Positions 1 to 6,369 of a DNA stretch of 6,369 bases are shown piece after piece. Within the stretch, counting starts at the first letter, position 1. Each line of letters begins with the position of its first letter. Position numbers and translations under genes: made by a program. Under the pieces are notes generated by a model. It did not search any database, was not told where the DNA came from, and worked only from the letters and a program-made list of their open reading frames with translations. Origin of the DNA: an uncultured Selenomonas sp. Lineage in GTDB: Bacteria > Bacillota > Negativicutes > Selenomonadales > Selenomonadaceae. The DNA is taken from NCBI GenBank assembly GCA_905373085.1, contig CAJPRR010000128.1, positions 1 to 6,369 on the forward strand, in the 5' to 3' direction.

Positions 1-129
1 TCGCGCGAGCAGTTCGAGATGCGCACGCACAAGCGCCTCATCGACATCCTCGATCCTTCCAGCAAGACGGTGGACGCACTGATGCGCCTTGACCTGCCGG
101 CCGGGGTGGACATCGAGATCAAGCTGTAA
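1..129 (+). CDS. rpsJ: 30S ribosomal protein S10, 3' end only
   Basis: The window opens in frame inside a gene whose last 42 codons read [20 protein letters not shown] and end in DIEIKL before a TAA stop. This is the C-terminal part of S10, including the conserved [11 protein letters not shown] segment. In the family S10 is about 102 residues, so roughly 60 residues lie upstream of the window. S10 sits in the head of the 30S subunit and, as NusE, also takes part in transcription antitermination with NusB in well-studied bacteria. It is normally the first gene of this cluster, so the operon promoter and any leader (the L4 autoregulation site in E. coli) would be upstream and cannot be judged here. 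The rplC start follows after 15 nt. Confidence 0.96.
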   Translation, partial: SREQFEMRTHKRLIDILDPSSKTVDALMRLDLPAGVDIEIKL

Positions 130-137
130 GGGGAGGT
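129..137 (+). promoter_or_regulatory. Shine-Dalgarno site that fixes the rplC start
   Basis: AGGGGAGGT overlaps the last base of the rpsJ stop. Its GGAGG core (132-136) is 8 nt before ATG 145. An in-frame GTG at 136 overlaps this SD and would add three residues (MEF) that the L3 family lacks, so ATG 145 is preferred. Confidence 0.8.
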
Positions 138-144
138 GGAATTT

Positions 145-804
145 ATGTCGAAAGCTATTTTAGGAAGAAAACTTGGCATGACGCAGATCTTTACGGAAGA
201 GGGCACTGTCGTTCCCGTCACGGTCGTCGAGTCGGGCAACAATGTTGTCATCATGAACAAGACCGTGGAGAACGACGGCTACAATGCCGTCCAGATCGGC
301 TTCGGCGAAGTCAAGGAGAAGAGGGTCACGAAGCCTCTGAAGGGTCACTTCGCCAAGGCGGGAGTCGCGCCTGTGCGCTTCATCCGCGAGATGCGTCTTA
401 CTGATGCTTCGGAATATAACGTCGGTGACACCATCGGCGTTGACATATTTGCTGCCGGCGACCTCGTCGATGTGACGGGCACCTCGAAGGGCAAGGGCTT
501 CGCCGGTACGATCAAACGCCACAACTTCGCGCGCGGCCCCATGGGTCACGGCTCGAAGTCGCACCGTGAACCCGGTTCGACGGGCGCGATGATCAGCGGT
601 CATGGCGGCCGCGTCTTGAAGGGCAAGAAGCTCCCCGGCCAGATGGGTCATGCGAGGGTCACGGTGCAGCGCCTGTCTGTCGTCCGCGTGGACGCGGAGC
701 GCAACCTCATCCTCATCAAGGGCGCAATCCCCGGCCCGAAGAAGGGTCTTGTTGTGGTTCGCGCCACGGTCAAGCCGGACAAGCCGAAAAAGGCGGAAAA
801 ATAA
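145..804 (+). CDS. rplC: 50S ribosomal protein L3
   Basis: The product is 219 residues, close to the usual 205-220 for bacterial L3. It begins with the typical [17 protein letters not shown]3 binds near the 3' end of 23S rRNA, helps start 50S assembly, and sends a long loop towards the peptidyl-transferase centre. That loop is visible at about residues 125-170, with basic and glycine-rich stretches such as [11 protein letters not shown] and [10 protein letters not shown]. Gln166 in GQMG matches the glutamine that PrmB methylates in E. coli; whether it is modified here cannot be seen. A lysine-rich tail ([10 protein letters not shown]) ends the protein. The start is ATG 145, set by the SD at 129-137, not the in-frame GTG at 136. 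It lies 15 nt after rpsJ and 23 nt before rplD. Confidence 0.97.
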   Translation: MSKAILGRKLGMTQIFTEEGTVVPVTVVESGNNVVIMNKTVENDGYNAVQIGFGEVKEKRVTKPLKGHFAKAGVAPVRFIREMRLTDASEYNVGDTIGVDIFAAGDLVDVTGTSKGKGFAGTIKRHNFARGPMGHGSKSHREPGSTGAMISGHGGRVLKGKKLPGQMGHARVTVQRLSVVRVDAERNLILIKGAIPGPKKGLVVVRATVKPDKPKKAEK

Positions 805-827
805 TCTGGAAGGAGGATTGCTGACTT

Positions 828-1451
828 ATGCCAAAAGTAGCAGTTTATAATAGCGCAAACCAGCAGGTTGGCGATATCGAATTGAATGACAGCGTCTTCG
901 GCGTGGAGATGAATGCCGGCCTCGTGCATCAGGCCGTCGTCATGCAGCTCGCGTCGCGCCGTCTCGGCACGCATGCGACGAAGACGCGCGGCCTCGTGAG
1001 GGGCGGCGGCAGGAAGCCGTGGAGACAGAAGGGCACGGGTCGTGCGAGAAGCGGCTCTACGCGCTCGCCGCTGTGGGTCGGCGGCGGCACGGCCTTCGGC
1101 CCGCAGCCGCGCTCGTATGCGTTCCGCATGCCGAAGAAGCAGCGCCGCCTCGCGATCAAGTGCGCGCTCTCGGACAAGGTGGCGAGCGGCGATTTCATCG
1201 TCCTCGACGACCTCCAGTTCGACGTGCCGAAGACGAAGAGCGTCGTCAAGATGCTCGGCGATTTCGGCGTTGATGCGAAGAGCCTCATCATCACGCTCGA
1301 TGAGAACGAGAACGTCGAGCTTTCTTCGCGCAACATCCCCGGCGTCAAGGCGATCAACACGATGGGCCTCAACGTCTACGACATCCTGAACCACACGAAG
1401 CTCTTCATCACGAAGGCTGCGATAGAAAAAATCGAGGAGGTGCTCGCATAA
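828..1451 (+). CDS. rplD: 50S ribosomal protein L4
   Basis: The product is 207 residues, the normal length for bacterial L4. It has a globular RNA-binding domain and a long internal loop (about residues 45-95) that lines the nascent-peptide tunnel. The loop carries the family signature [18 protein letters not shown] followed by SPLWVGGG. Substitutions in this loop confer macrolide resistance in other bacteria; the residues seen here look ordinary. The C-terminal half has the usual [16 protein letters not shown] and [23 protein letters not shown]. In E. coli L4 represses this operon through the leader and also binds RNase E; neither role can be read from this window. The SD AAGGAGG (810-816) sits 11 nt before ATG 828, a rather long spacing, but an in-frame stop just upstream leaves no earlier start. 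The stop overlaps the rplW start by one base. Confidence 0.97.
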   Translation: MPKVAVYNSANQQVGDIELNDSVFGVEMNAGLVHQAVVMQLASRRLGTHATKTRGLVRGGGRKPWRQKGTGRARSGSTRSPLWVGGGTAFGPQPRSYAFRMPKKQRRLAIKCALSDKVASGDFIVLDDLQFDVPKTKSVVKMLGDFGVDAKSLIITLDENENVELSSRNIPGVKAINTMGLNVYDILNHTKLFITKAAIEKIEEVLA

Positions 1452-1732
1452 TGGACGCACGCGATATCCTCATTCGCCCGCTGATTACGGAGAAAAGCAC
1501 ACAGCTCATGGAGGAAGGCAAGTATGTCTTCGTCGTCGCCAAGAAGGCGAACAAGATCGAGATCGCCAAGGCGGTCGCCGAGGTCTTCAACGTGAAGGTC
1601 GCAAACGTGAACACGGTCAACGTCAGCGGCAAGCTCAAGCGCATGGGTCGCTTCGTCGGCAAGCGCTCGGACTACAAGAAGGCGATCGTGAAGCTCGTTC
1701 CGGGCGAGACGATCGAGTTCTTCCAGGCATAA
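1451..1732 (+). CDS. rplW: 50S ribosomal protein L23
   Basis: The product is 93 residues, typical of L23 (93-100). It starts [16 protein letters not shown]; the conserved Glu14 in TEK corresponds to Glu18 of E. coli L23, the docking residue at the tunnel exit for trigger factor and close to the signal recognition particle site. The central part ([20 protein letters not shown]) and the basic extended loop ([20 protein letters not shown], about 59-78) match the family fold on 23S rRNA domain III. The gene starts in a TAATG overlap with the rplD stop. Its SD, AGGAGGTG (1435-1442), is embedded in the last codons of rplD, so translation is probably coupled to L4, which would help keep the two products equal. 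Confidence 0.96.
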   Translation: MDARDILIRPLITEKSTQLMEEGKYVFVVAKKANKIEIAKAVAEVFNVKVANVNTVNVSGKLKRMGRFVGKRSDYKKAIVKLVPGETIEFFQA

Positions 1733-1756
1733 AATCGAGCAAAGGAGGTAAAAGAA

Positions 1757-2581
1757 GTGGCAATCAAAAGTTTCAAACCTTATTCCGCCGGCCGCAGGTT
1801 CATGACGGTCGCGTCGTTCGACGAAATTACGACGGACAAGCCGGAGAAGTCCCTCGTCGAGAGCCTCAAGAGCCACGGCGGACGCAATCAGCAGGGTCGC
1901 ATGACGGTTCGCCATCAGGGCGGCGGCCACAAGCGCCGCTACCGCATCATCGACTTCAAGCGCACGAAGGACGGCATCCCCGCCCGCGTCGCTACGATCG
2001 AGTACGATCCGAACCGTAGCGCACGCATCGCTCTTCTGAACTACGCGGACGGCGAGAAGCGCTACATCCTCGCGCCGAACGGACTCAAGGTCGGCGACAA
2101 GGTGGAGTCGGGCGCAGAGGCTGACATCAAGGTCGGCAACGCTCTTCCCATCAAGAACATCCCCGTCGGCACGATGATCCACAACATCGAGCTGAAGATC
2201 GGCAAGGGCGCACAGCTCGCAAGAAGCGCCGGCAGCGCCGTCCAGCTCATGGCGAAGGAGAACGACTACGCGCTCCTGCGCCTTCCTTCGGGCGAGCTTC
2301 GCAAGGTGCACATCAACTGCCGCGCGACGATCGGCCAGGTCGGCAACTTGGAGCACGAGAACATCACGATCGGCAAGGCGGGGCGCAACCGCTGGCTCGG
2401 CAAGCGTCCGGAGAACCGCGGCGTAGCGATGAACCCGAACGACCATCCGCACGGCGGCGGCGAAGGAAGAAGCCCGGTCGGCCGCAAGCATCCGGTCACG
2501 AAGTGGGGCAAGTGCGCGATGGGCGCCAAGACGCGCCGCAAGAAGGCGTCGGACAAGCTCATCGTGCGTGGCCGCAAGTAA
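1757..2581 (+). CDS. rplB: 50S ribosomal protein L2
   Basis: The product is 274 residues, the usual length. L2 is one of the most conserved 50S proteins; it sits near the peptidyl-transferase centre and supports subunit association. The N-terminal half is an OB-fold-like RNA-binding domain with [17 protein letters not shown] (about 53-69), and the second half is an SH3-like domain (about 125-200). The signature [17 protein letters not shown] (222-238) contains His230, equivalent to the functionally important histidine 229 region of E. coli L2. The basic tail [17 protein letters not shown] is normal. It uses a GTG start at 1757, 8 nt after the GGAGG core of a full-length SD, AAAGGAGGT (1741-1749). 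The 49-nt gap after it, containing a hairpin, is the largest in the window. Confidence 0.97.
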   Translation: MAIKSFKPYSAGRRFMTVASFDEITTDKPEKSLVESLKSHGGRNQQGRMTVRHQGGGHKRRYRIIDFKRTKDGIPARVATIEYDPNRSARIALLNYADGEKRYILAPNGLKVGDKVESGAEADIKVGNALPIKNIPVGTMIHNIELKIGKGAQLARSAGSAVQLMAKENDYALLRLPSGELRKVHINCRATIGQVGNLEHENITIGKAGRNRWLGKRPENRGVAMNPNDHPHGGGEGRSPVGRKHPVTKWGKCAMGAKTRRKKASDKLIVRGRK

Positions 2582-2592
2582 TTCGTGGGGGA

Positions 2593-2610
2593 AGGCAGCC
2601 CAGGCTGCCT
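2593..2610 (+). other. Perfect inverted repeat between rplB and rpsS
   Basis: AGGCAGCC and GGCTGCCT are exact reverse complements separated by two bases. As RNA this can form a 7-bp stem closed by a CCAG tetraloop. It begins 11 nt after the rplB stop and ends 6 nt before the AAGGAGG SD of rpsS (2617-2623). No run of T follows, so it is not a standard intrinsic terminator. A role in mRNA processing, stability or presentation of the ribosome-binding site is inferred only. Confidence 0.6.
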
Positions 2611-2630
2611 GAGCGGAAGGAGGATATATT

Positions 2631-2912
2631 TTGTCGAGATCAGTCAAGAAGGGGCCTTTCGTACAAGAGAGTCTCGTGAAGAAAATTGACGCGCTCAACG
2701 CGGCGAACGACAAGAAGGTCGTGAAGACGTGGTCGAGGAGCTCCACGATCCTGCCGGATTTCGTGGGTCATACGATCGCCGTGCACGACGGCCGCAAGCA
2801 CGTTCCTGTATATGTGACGGAAGACATGGTCGGGCACAAGCTCGGAGAGTTCGCTCCGACGCGCACGTTCAAGGGCCATGCCGGCGAAGAGCGCAAGACT
2901 TCGCTGAAATAA
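2631..2912 (+). CDS. rpsS: 30S ribosomal protein S19
   Basis: The product is 93 residues, the standard size. S19 lies in the 30S head, pairs with S13 and contacts the A-site tRNA region. The sequence shows the N-terminal [19 protein letters not shown], the conserved [23 protein letters not shown] core (about 32-54) and the C-terminal [19 protein letters not shown] signature. The start is TTG at 2631, supported by AAGGAGG (2617-2623) with a 7-nt spacer and by the fit of the encoded N-terminus to the family. There is no in-frame ATG that keeps the conserved N-terminus. A hairpin sits just upstream of the SD. The rplV start follows after 23 nt. Confidence 0.96.
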   Translation: MSRSVKKGPFVQESLVKKIDALNAANDKKVVKTWSRSSTILPDFVGHTIAVHDGRKHVPVYVTEDMVGHKLGEFAPTRTFKGHAGEERKTSLK

Positions 2913-2919
2913 GAGCGAG

Positions 2920-2925
2920 AGGAGG
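2920..2925 (+). promoter_or_regulatory. Shine-Dalgarno site that decides the TTG start of rplV
   Basis: AGGAGG lies 10 nt before TTG 2936 in the 23-nt gap after rpsS. No ATG or GTG occurs in frame between it and the conserved EAKA residues, so TTG is the only reasonable start; the ATT codon at 2927 is too close to the SD. Confidence 0.8.
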
Positions 2926-2935
2926 CATTTCCCCT

Positions 2936-3268
2936 TTGGAAGCAAAAGCTACAGCCAAGTATGTACGGATTGCGCCGCGCAAGGTGCGTGTCGTCATGGA
3001 TCTCATCCGTGGCAAGGACATCGCCGAAGCTTTCGCAATCTTGAAGTTCACGCCGAAAGTCGGCGCGGACGTCATAGAGAAGGTATTGAAATCCGCCGTT
3101 TCCAATGCCGAGAACAACTTCGACATGAATGTCGATGACCTCTACGTCAAGACGGCCTATGTCGATCAGGGCCCGACGCTCAAACGCATCCACCCGCGTT
3201 CCCGTGGGCAGGCGTTCAAGATCTTGAAGCGCACGTCCCACGTCACCGTCGCCGTGGAAGAAAGATGA
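2936..3268 (+). CDS. rplV: 50S ribosomal protein L22
   Basis: The product is 110 residues, the usual length for L22, from a TTG start. The frame stays open for a further 69 codons upstream through rpsS, but those residues do not resemble L22. The family N-terminus (M)[15 protein letters not shown] begins exactly at TTG 2936, 10 nt after AGGAGG (2920-2925). L22 binds several 23S rRNA domains and extends a beta hairpin (about residues 79-99, [18 protein letters not shown]) into the exit tunnel opposite L4; changes in that hairpin give macrolide resistance in other species. The core [19 protein letters not shown] is typical. The adenine of its TGA stop is also the first base of the AGGAGG SD for rpsC. 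Confidence 0.96.
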   Translation: MEAKATAKYVRIAPRKVRVVMDLIRGKDIAEAFAILKFTPKVGADVIEKVLKSAVSNAENNFDMNVDDLYVKTAYVDQGPTLKRIHPRSRGQAFKILKRTSHVTVAVEER

Positions 3269-3281
3269 GGAGGGAAAAGGT

Positions 3282-3952
<671 letters not shown>

Positions 3953-3953
<1 letters not shown>

Positions 3954-4402
3954 TGTTATTACCGAAGAGAGTCAAATACCGCAAGCAGTTCCGCGGCCGC
4001 ATGAAGGGCAAGGCGCATCGCGGCAACACGGTCAGCCACGGCGAGTTCGGCCTTGTGGCTCTGGAGCCGGCTTGGATCACGAATCGTCAGATCGAAGCCG
4101 CCCGTATCGCCATGACGCGCTACATCAAGCGCGGCGGCAAGGTCTGGATCAAGATTTTCCCCGACAAGCCGGTCACGGCGAAGCCGGCCGAGACGCGCAT
4201 GGGCAGCGGCAAGGGCTCGCCCGAATACTGGGTGTGCGTCGTCAAGCCCGGCCGCGTGCTCTTCGAGATGGACGGCGTGTCGAAGGAAGTCGCCATGGAG
4301 GCCATGCGCCTCGCGGGCCACAAGCTGCCGATCCGCACGAAGTTCGTCACGCGCGAGGAGTCACTGAAAGCAGCAGAGGGCGGTGAAGCAAATGAAGGTT
4401 AA
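3953..4402 (+). CDS. rplP: 50S ribosomal protein L16
   Basis: The product is 149 residues, slightly longer than the common 136-145 because of an acidic tail ([15 protein letters not shown]). L16 binds 23S rRNA near the A site and the 5S rRNA region and joins late in 50S assembly. The family sequence is clear: [20 protein letters not shown], the central [20 protein letters not shown] and [20 protein letters not shown]. Arg82 in TRMGSGKG aligns with the Arg81 hydroxylated in E. coli L16; modification here is unknown. ATG 3953 overlaps the rpsC TAA by one base and has only a modest SD (AAGGGAG, 3937-3943), which suggests translational coupling to S3. Its last 11 nt overlap rpmC, so the extended tail and the next start share sequence. 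Confidence 0.96.
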
Positions 4403-4604
4403 TGAGATACGCGACTTGAATGCCGGGGAGCTTGTCGAAAAGCTCGCTTCGCTCAAACAGGAGCTGTTTAACCTCCGTTTCCAGCACGCTACCGGCCAGC
4501 TGGAGAATCCGATGCGTATCAAGGAAGTCAAGAAGTCGATCGCGCGCGTCAAGACGGTGCAGCGCGAGCTTGAGAATCAGGACGTTTGCTTGGCGAAGAA
4601 TTGA
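4392..4604 (+). CDS. rpmC: 50S ribosomal protein L29
   Basis: The product is 70 residues, normal for L29 (about 60-70). It is a small, mostly helical protein beside L23 at the tunnel exit, where factors such as the signal recognition particle dock. Features seen: [20 protein letters not shown], then the signature [34 protein letters not shown] across two predicted antiparallel helices (about residues 8-35 and 40-62). ATG 4392 is chosen because the family starts MKxNE; an in-frame GTG at 4383 would add only MKQ and leaves about 2 nt after the GAGGG stretch (4376-4380). The start lies inside the end of rplP (11-nt overlap), and the SD is weak, so coupling to L16 translation is likely. Confidence 0.94.
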   Translation: MKVNEIRDLNAGELVEKLASLKQELFNLRFQHATGQLENPMRIKEVKKSIARVKTVQRELENQDVCLAKN

Positions 4605-4632
4605 CGGATATGCAGAGGAAGGAGGCTCTTTG

Positions 4633-4890
4633 ATGAGCGAGAGAAATGAACGCAAGACGAGAGTCGGCAAGGTCGTAAGCGACAAGATGGACAAGACCGT
4701 CGTCGTCGCCGTTGTCGACATTGAGCAGCACAAGCTCTATAAAAAGTCCGTCAAGAAGACGGTGAAGTTCCAGGCGCACGACGAGAACAACGAGGCGCAT
4801 GTCGGCGATACGGTGGCTCTGATGGAGACCCGCCCGCTCTCGAAGCACAAGCGCTGGAGAGTCGTGAAAATCGTCGAGAGGGCGAAATAA
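4633..4890 (+). CDS. rpsQ: 30S ribosomal protein S17
   Basis: The product is 85 residues, the usual length. S17 is an early-binding OB-fold protein on the 5' domain of 16S rRNA. Seen in the sequence: the strand-rich N-terminus [21 protein letters not shown], the basic loop [19 protein letters not shown] (about 33-51), and the conserved [21 protein letters not shown] (58-78). The start is ATG 4633, 7 nt after GAAGGAGG (4618-4625). The reading frame is open further upstream across rpmC, but that part is out-of-frame shadow. In E. coli this gene ends the S10 operon. Here the transcript appears to continue into rplN after 33 nt, and the rpsQ stop codon forms the loop of a hairpin. Confidence 0.96.
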   Translation: MSERNERKTRVGKVVSDKMDKTVVVAVVDIEQHKLYKKSVKKTVKFQAHDENNEAHVGDTVALMETRPLSKHKRWRVVKIVERAK

Positions 4891-4906
4891 TTTCGCCACT
4901 GTCTCG
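4875..4906 (+). other. Two-part hairpin at the rpsQ-rplN junction
   Basis: GGCGAAA (4881-4887) and TTTCGCC (4891-4897) are perfect reverse complements flanking the rpsQ stop TAA (4888-4890). Outside them CGAGA (4875-4879) and TCTCG (4902-4906) are also exact complements, separated from the upper stem by an internal loop (G4880 opposite ACTG 4898-4901). The total is 12 base pairs. The sequence after it is AAAGGGAGGT, the SD region of rplN, not a T-run, so it does not look like a rho-independent terminator. It sits exactly where the S10 and spc operons are divided in E. coli. Function is not known; processing, stability or translational control of rplN are possibilities. Confidence 0.6.
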
Positions 4907-4923
4907 AAAGGGAGGTTCATACA

Positions 4924-5292
4924 TTGATTCAACAGCAGACCATGCTGAATGTTGGCGACAATACGGGCGCGAAAGAGATCATGTGCATCCGCGTGCTCGG
5001 CGGCTCGTACCGCAAGTATGCCAACATCGGTGATGTTATCGTGGCTGCCGTCAAGGCAGCGGCCCCCGGCGGCACGGTCAAGAAGGGCGACGTCGTCAAG
5101 GCTGTCGTCGTCCGAAGCGTCAAGGGCATCCGTCGTCCGGACGGCTCCTTTATTCGCTTCGACGAGAACGCCGCCGTGCTCATCAAGGAAGACAAGACGC
5201 CGAGAGGAACCCGTATTTTTGGCCCCGTGGCCAGGGAGCTGCGCGAGAAGGATTTCATGAAGATCGTTTCCTTGGCTCCTGAAGTTCTTTGA
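4924..5292 (+). CDS. rplN: 50S ribosomal protein L14
   Basis: The product is 122 residues, exactly the family norm. L14 lies at the subunit interface, forms intersubunit bridges with 16S rRNA, and is the docking site of the silencing factor RsfS in bacteria studied. The sequence shows [21 protein letters not shown] at the start, then [20 protein letters not shown], the [13 protein letters not shown] stretch, and the C-terminal [17 protein letters not shown] signature (91-107). The start is TTG 4924, with GGAGGT (4911-4916) about 8 nt upstream; the next in-frame ATG (codon 7) would remove the invariant MIQ start. It is the first gene of the spc segment. The SD lies directly after a hairpin. 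The TGA stop is 14 nt before the rplX start. Confidence 0.97.
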   Translation: MIQQQTMLNVGDNTGAKEIMCIRVLGGSYRKYANIGDVIVAAVKAAAPGGTVKKGDVVKAVVVRSVKGIRRPDGSFIRFDENAAVLIKEDKTPRGTRIFGPVARELREKDFMKIVSLAPEVL

Positions 5293-5299
5293 TAGGAGG
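5293..5299 (+). promoter_or_regulatory. Shine-Dalgarno site that decides the TTG start of rplX
   Basis: TAGGAGG begins directly after the rplN TGA. Its GGAGG core is 7 nt before TTG 5307. An ATA-like or ATT start closer in would leave under 5 nt, and the frame upstream at ATG 5289 overlaps rplN and precedes the SD, so it would not use it. Confidence 0.75.
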
Positions 5300-5306
5300 C
5301 GCTATT

Positions 5307-5639
5307 TTGTCACAGGTGAAACTGCACGTAAAGAAAGGCGACACGGTCGTCGTCCTCGCAGGCAAGGACAAGGGCAAAGAGGGCAAGATCGTCGAGGCTC
5401 TGCCGAAAAAGGGCAAGGTCGTCGTCGAGGGCGTGAACAAGGTGAAGCGCCACACGAAGCCGAGCCAGAAGTATCCGCAGGGCGGCATCATCCAGAAGGA
5501 AGCCCCTCTGAACGCCTGCAAGGTCATGCTCGTATGCCCGGCCTGCAAGAAGGCGACGCGCACGGGCAAGAAGGAAGTCAACGGCAAGATGGTTCGCGCC
5601 TGCAAGAAGTGCGGCGAAGTCATCGACCAGACGAAATAA
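5307..5639 (+). CDS. rplX: 50S ribosomal protein L24, zinc-ribbon form
   Basis: The product is 110 residues (usual 101-115). The KOW domain at about residues 5-35 reads [20 protein letters not shown] and binds 23S rRNA near its 5' end; L24 starts 50S assembly. The middle, [20 protein letters not shown] (41-60), is typical. The C-terminal part carries CPAC (Cys77, Cys80) and CKKC (Cys99, Cys102), a four-cysteine zinc-ribbon pattern present in some bacterial L24 proteins and lost in others such as that of B. subtilis. The start is TTG 5307, set by TAGGAGG at 5293-5299; the ATG at 5289 overlaps rplN and would add six residues foreign to the family. rplE starts 21 nt later. Confidence 0.96.
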   Translation: MSQVKLHVKKGDTVVVLAGKDKGKEGKIVEALPKKGKVVVEGVNKVKRHTKPSQKYPQGGIIQKEAPLNACKVMLVCPACKKATRTGKKEVNGKMVRACKKCGEVIDQTK

Positions 5640-5660
5640 GCGAGGAAGGAGGAGCACGGT

Positions 5661-6200
5661 TTGGATAGATTACAGGAAAAGTACAAGAACGAAGTTGTGC
5701 CTGAACTCACGAAGAAGTTCGGCTACAAGAACATCATGCAGCTTCCGAAGATCGAGAAGGTCATCATCAACATGGGCGTCGGCGAAGCCGTCGGCAATCC
5801 CAAGGCGCTCGACGCTGCCGTCAGCGATCTGACGATCATCGCAGGACAGAAGCCTGTCCTGACGCGCGCGAAGAAGTCGCTCGCGGCATGGAAGCTCAGG
5901 GAAGGCATGCCGATCGGCACGAAGGTCACGCTGCGCGGCACGCGCATGTACCAGTTCCTCGACAAGTTCATCAACGTCGCCCTGCCGCGCGTCCGCGACT
6001 TCCGCGGCGTGAGCAGCACGGCTTTTGACGGCCGCGGCAACTATGCGGTCGGACTCAAGGAGCAGCTCATCTTCCCCGAAATCGAGTACGACAAGATCGA
6101 CAAGCTGCGCGGCATGAACATCGTCATCGTCACGACAGCGGAAAAAGACGAAGAAGCGCGCGAGCTTTTGAAGCTCATGGGCATGCCCTTCAAGGCTTGA
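5661..6200 (+). CDS. rplE: 50S ribosomal protein L5
   Basis: The product is 179 residues, the standard length. L5 binds 5S rRNA, contacts the P-site tRNA and forms a bridge to S13 in the 30S head. The sequence has the N-terminal [20 protein letters not shown], then [19 protein letters not shown] (28-46), the [21 protein letters not shown] signature (62-82), and the C-terminal [20 protein letters not shown] (137-156). The start is TTG 5661, 8 nt after AAGGAGG (5646-5652); no in-frame ATG lies near the family N-terminus. In E. coli S8 represses the spc mRNA at the start of this gene; I could not recognise an S8-type site in the 21-nt gap or the first codons. An inverted repeat occurs inside the gene at 5842-5861. 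Confidence 0.97.
   Translation: MDRLQEKYKNEVVPELTKKFGYKNIMQLPKIEKVIINMGVGEAVGNPKALDAAVSDLTIIAGQKPVLTRAKKSLAAWKLREGMPIGTKVTLRGTRMYQFLDKFINVALPRVRDFRGVSSTAFDGRGNYAVGLKEQLIFPEIEYDKIDKLRGMNIVIVTTAEKDEEARELLKLMGMPFKA
5842..5861 (+). repeat. Perfect 8-bp inverted repeat inside rplE
   Basis: CAGGACAG and CTGTCCTG are exact reverse complements around an AAGC loop. The site encodes the conserved AGQKPVL residues (61-67) of L5, so part of the base sequence is forced by the protein. One codon in it, GGA for Gly62, is a minority choice: 12 of the 14 glycines in this gene use GGC. Whether the stem matters in the mRNA is unknown. Confidence 0.5.
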
Positions 6201-6217
6201 GGAAGGAGGTATGAACT

Positions 6218-6369
6218 GTGGCTAAGAAATCAATGATCGAAAAGTGGAGCCAGCAGCCGAAATTCAAGGTGCGCCAGCACAACCGCTGCAAGATCTGCGG
6301 CCGTCCGCATGGCTACATGAGGAAGTTCGACATGTGCCGCATCTGCTTCCGCGAGCAGAGCTACAACGG
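6218..6369 (+). CDS. rpsZ: 30S ribosomal protein S14 type Z, 5' part
   Basis: The window ends inside this gene after 50 full codons; the family form is 61 residues, so about 11 codons and the stop lie beyond the edge. It is the short, zinc-binding S14 found in many Firmicutes, Actinobacteria and others, with CKIC (Cys24, Cys27) and CRIC (Cys40, Cys43) as the zinc ligands, and the signature [12 protein letters not shown]. The long S14 type lacks these cysteines. S14 binds 16S rRNA in the 30S head near S3, S10 and S19. The start is GTG 6218, 8 nt after the GGAGG core of AAGGAGGT (6203-6210), and it gives the typical (M)AKKSMIEKW start. An ATG at 6211 is out of frame and abuts the SD. The gene symbol rpsN is also used for this protein. 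Confidence 0.95.
   Translation, partial: MAKKSMIEKWSQQPKFKVRQHNRCKICGRPHGYMRKFDMCRICFREQSYN

Noticed and set aside
1376..2746. A 456-codon open frame on the - strand opposite rplW and rplB
   Set aside because: It is antisense to well-identified genes, has no recognisable family, and long open antisense frames are expected where third codon positions are rich in G and C. Other - strand frames, such as 648-1460 and 2768-3478, were dismissed for the same reason.
2729..2935. A 69-codon upstream extension of the L22 reading frame through rpsS
   Set aside because: The residues are the shifted-frame reading of S19 and bear no likeness to L22; the SD at 2920-2925 and the family N-terminus place the start at 2936.
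4614..4629. AGAG/CTCT stem that would show the rpsQ SD (GAAGGAGG) in an 8-nt loop
   Set aside because: Four base pairs with an 8-nt loop are too weak and too common by chance to support.
4891..4923. A promoter or terminator separating S10 and spc segments
   Set aside because: The 33-nt gap has no T-run after its hairpin and no room for clear -35 and -10 elements, so read-through is the simpler view.
5220..5233. TGGCC/GGCCA inverted repeat with a CCGT loop in rplN
   Set aside because: Only five base pairs, inside conserved coding sequence (FGPVARE), and expected often in GC-rich DNA.
6211..6225. A four-codon ORF (ATG AAC TGT GGC TAA) overlapping the S14 start, possibly a regulatory leader peptide
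   Set aside because: Its ATG directly abuts the SD with no room for initiation, and GTG 6218 has ideal spacing. It is most likely chance.

Overview
This window is a stretch of the bacterial S10-spc ribosomal-protein gene cluster, all on the + strand. The order is rpsJ (3' end only), rplC, rplD, rplW, rplB, rpsS, rplV, rpsC, rplP, rpmC, rpsQ, rplN, rplX, rplE and a type-Z S14 gene (5' part only). Every gene was recognised from its protein sequence and its place in this deeply conserved order. There are thirteen complete genes and two cut by the window edges. No gap between genes exceeds 49 nt, so there is no long non-coding stretch. I see no tRNA, rRNA, mobile element, CRISPR array, convincing promoter or rho-independent terminator.

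The organism looks like a GC-rich (roughly 60% by eye) Firmicute, most plausibly of the Negativicutes (Selenomonas and relatives). The reasons are the fused S10 and spc segments with no promoter or terminator between them, the zinc-binding short S14 placed after rplE, near-consensus AAGGAGG Shine-Dalgarno (SD) sites before most genes, many TTG starts, and strong C/G bias at third codon positions. The phylum-level call is fairly firm; the class is an inference from remembered protein style, not from a search.

Layout: 1-4402 is the S10-operon segment through rplP, giving S10, L3, L4, L23, L2, S19, L22, S3 and L16. rpmC and rpsQ (4392-4890) close the part that forms the separate S10 operon in E. 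coli. From 4924 the spc segment begins with rplN, rplX, rplE and S14; rpsH, rplF and later genes would be expected downstream of the window. The products build both subunits. L3, L4, L22, L23, L29 and L24 cluster around domains of 23S rRNA and the exit tunnel, L2, L14 and L16 serve the catalytic and interface regions, L5 binds 5S rRNA, S3, S10, S14 and S19 form the 30S head, and S17 sits in the 30S body.

Translation is closely packed. Two junctions are TAATG one-base overlaps (rplD/rplW, rpsC/rplP), one is an 11-nt overlap (rplP/rpmC), and the others have 13-49 nt spacers that each carry a strong SD. Start codons are 6 ATG, 2 GTG and 6 TTG. The two longest spacers (after rplB and after rpsQ) each contain a perfect inverted repeat just upstream of the next SD without a U-tract, and a third perfect 8-bp inverted repeat lies inside rplE. 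These RNA structures, not the proteins, are the only part deserving a second look. I found no undescribed system here.
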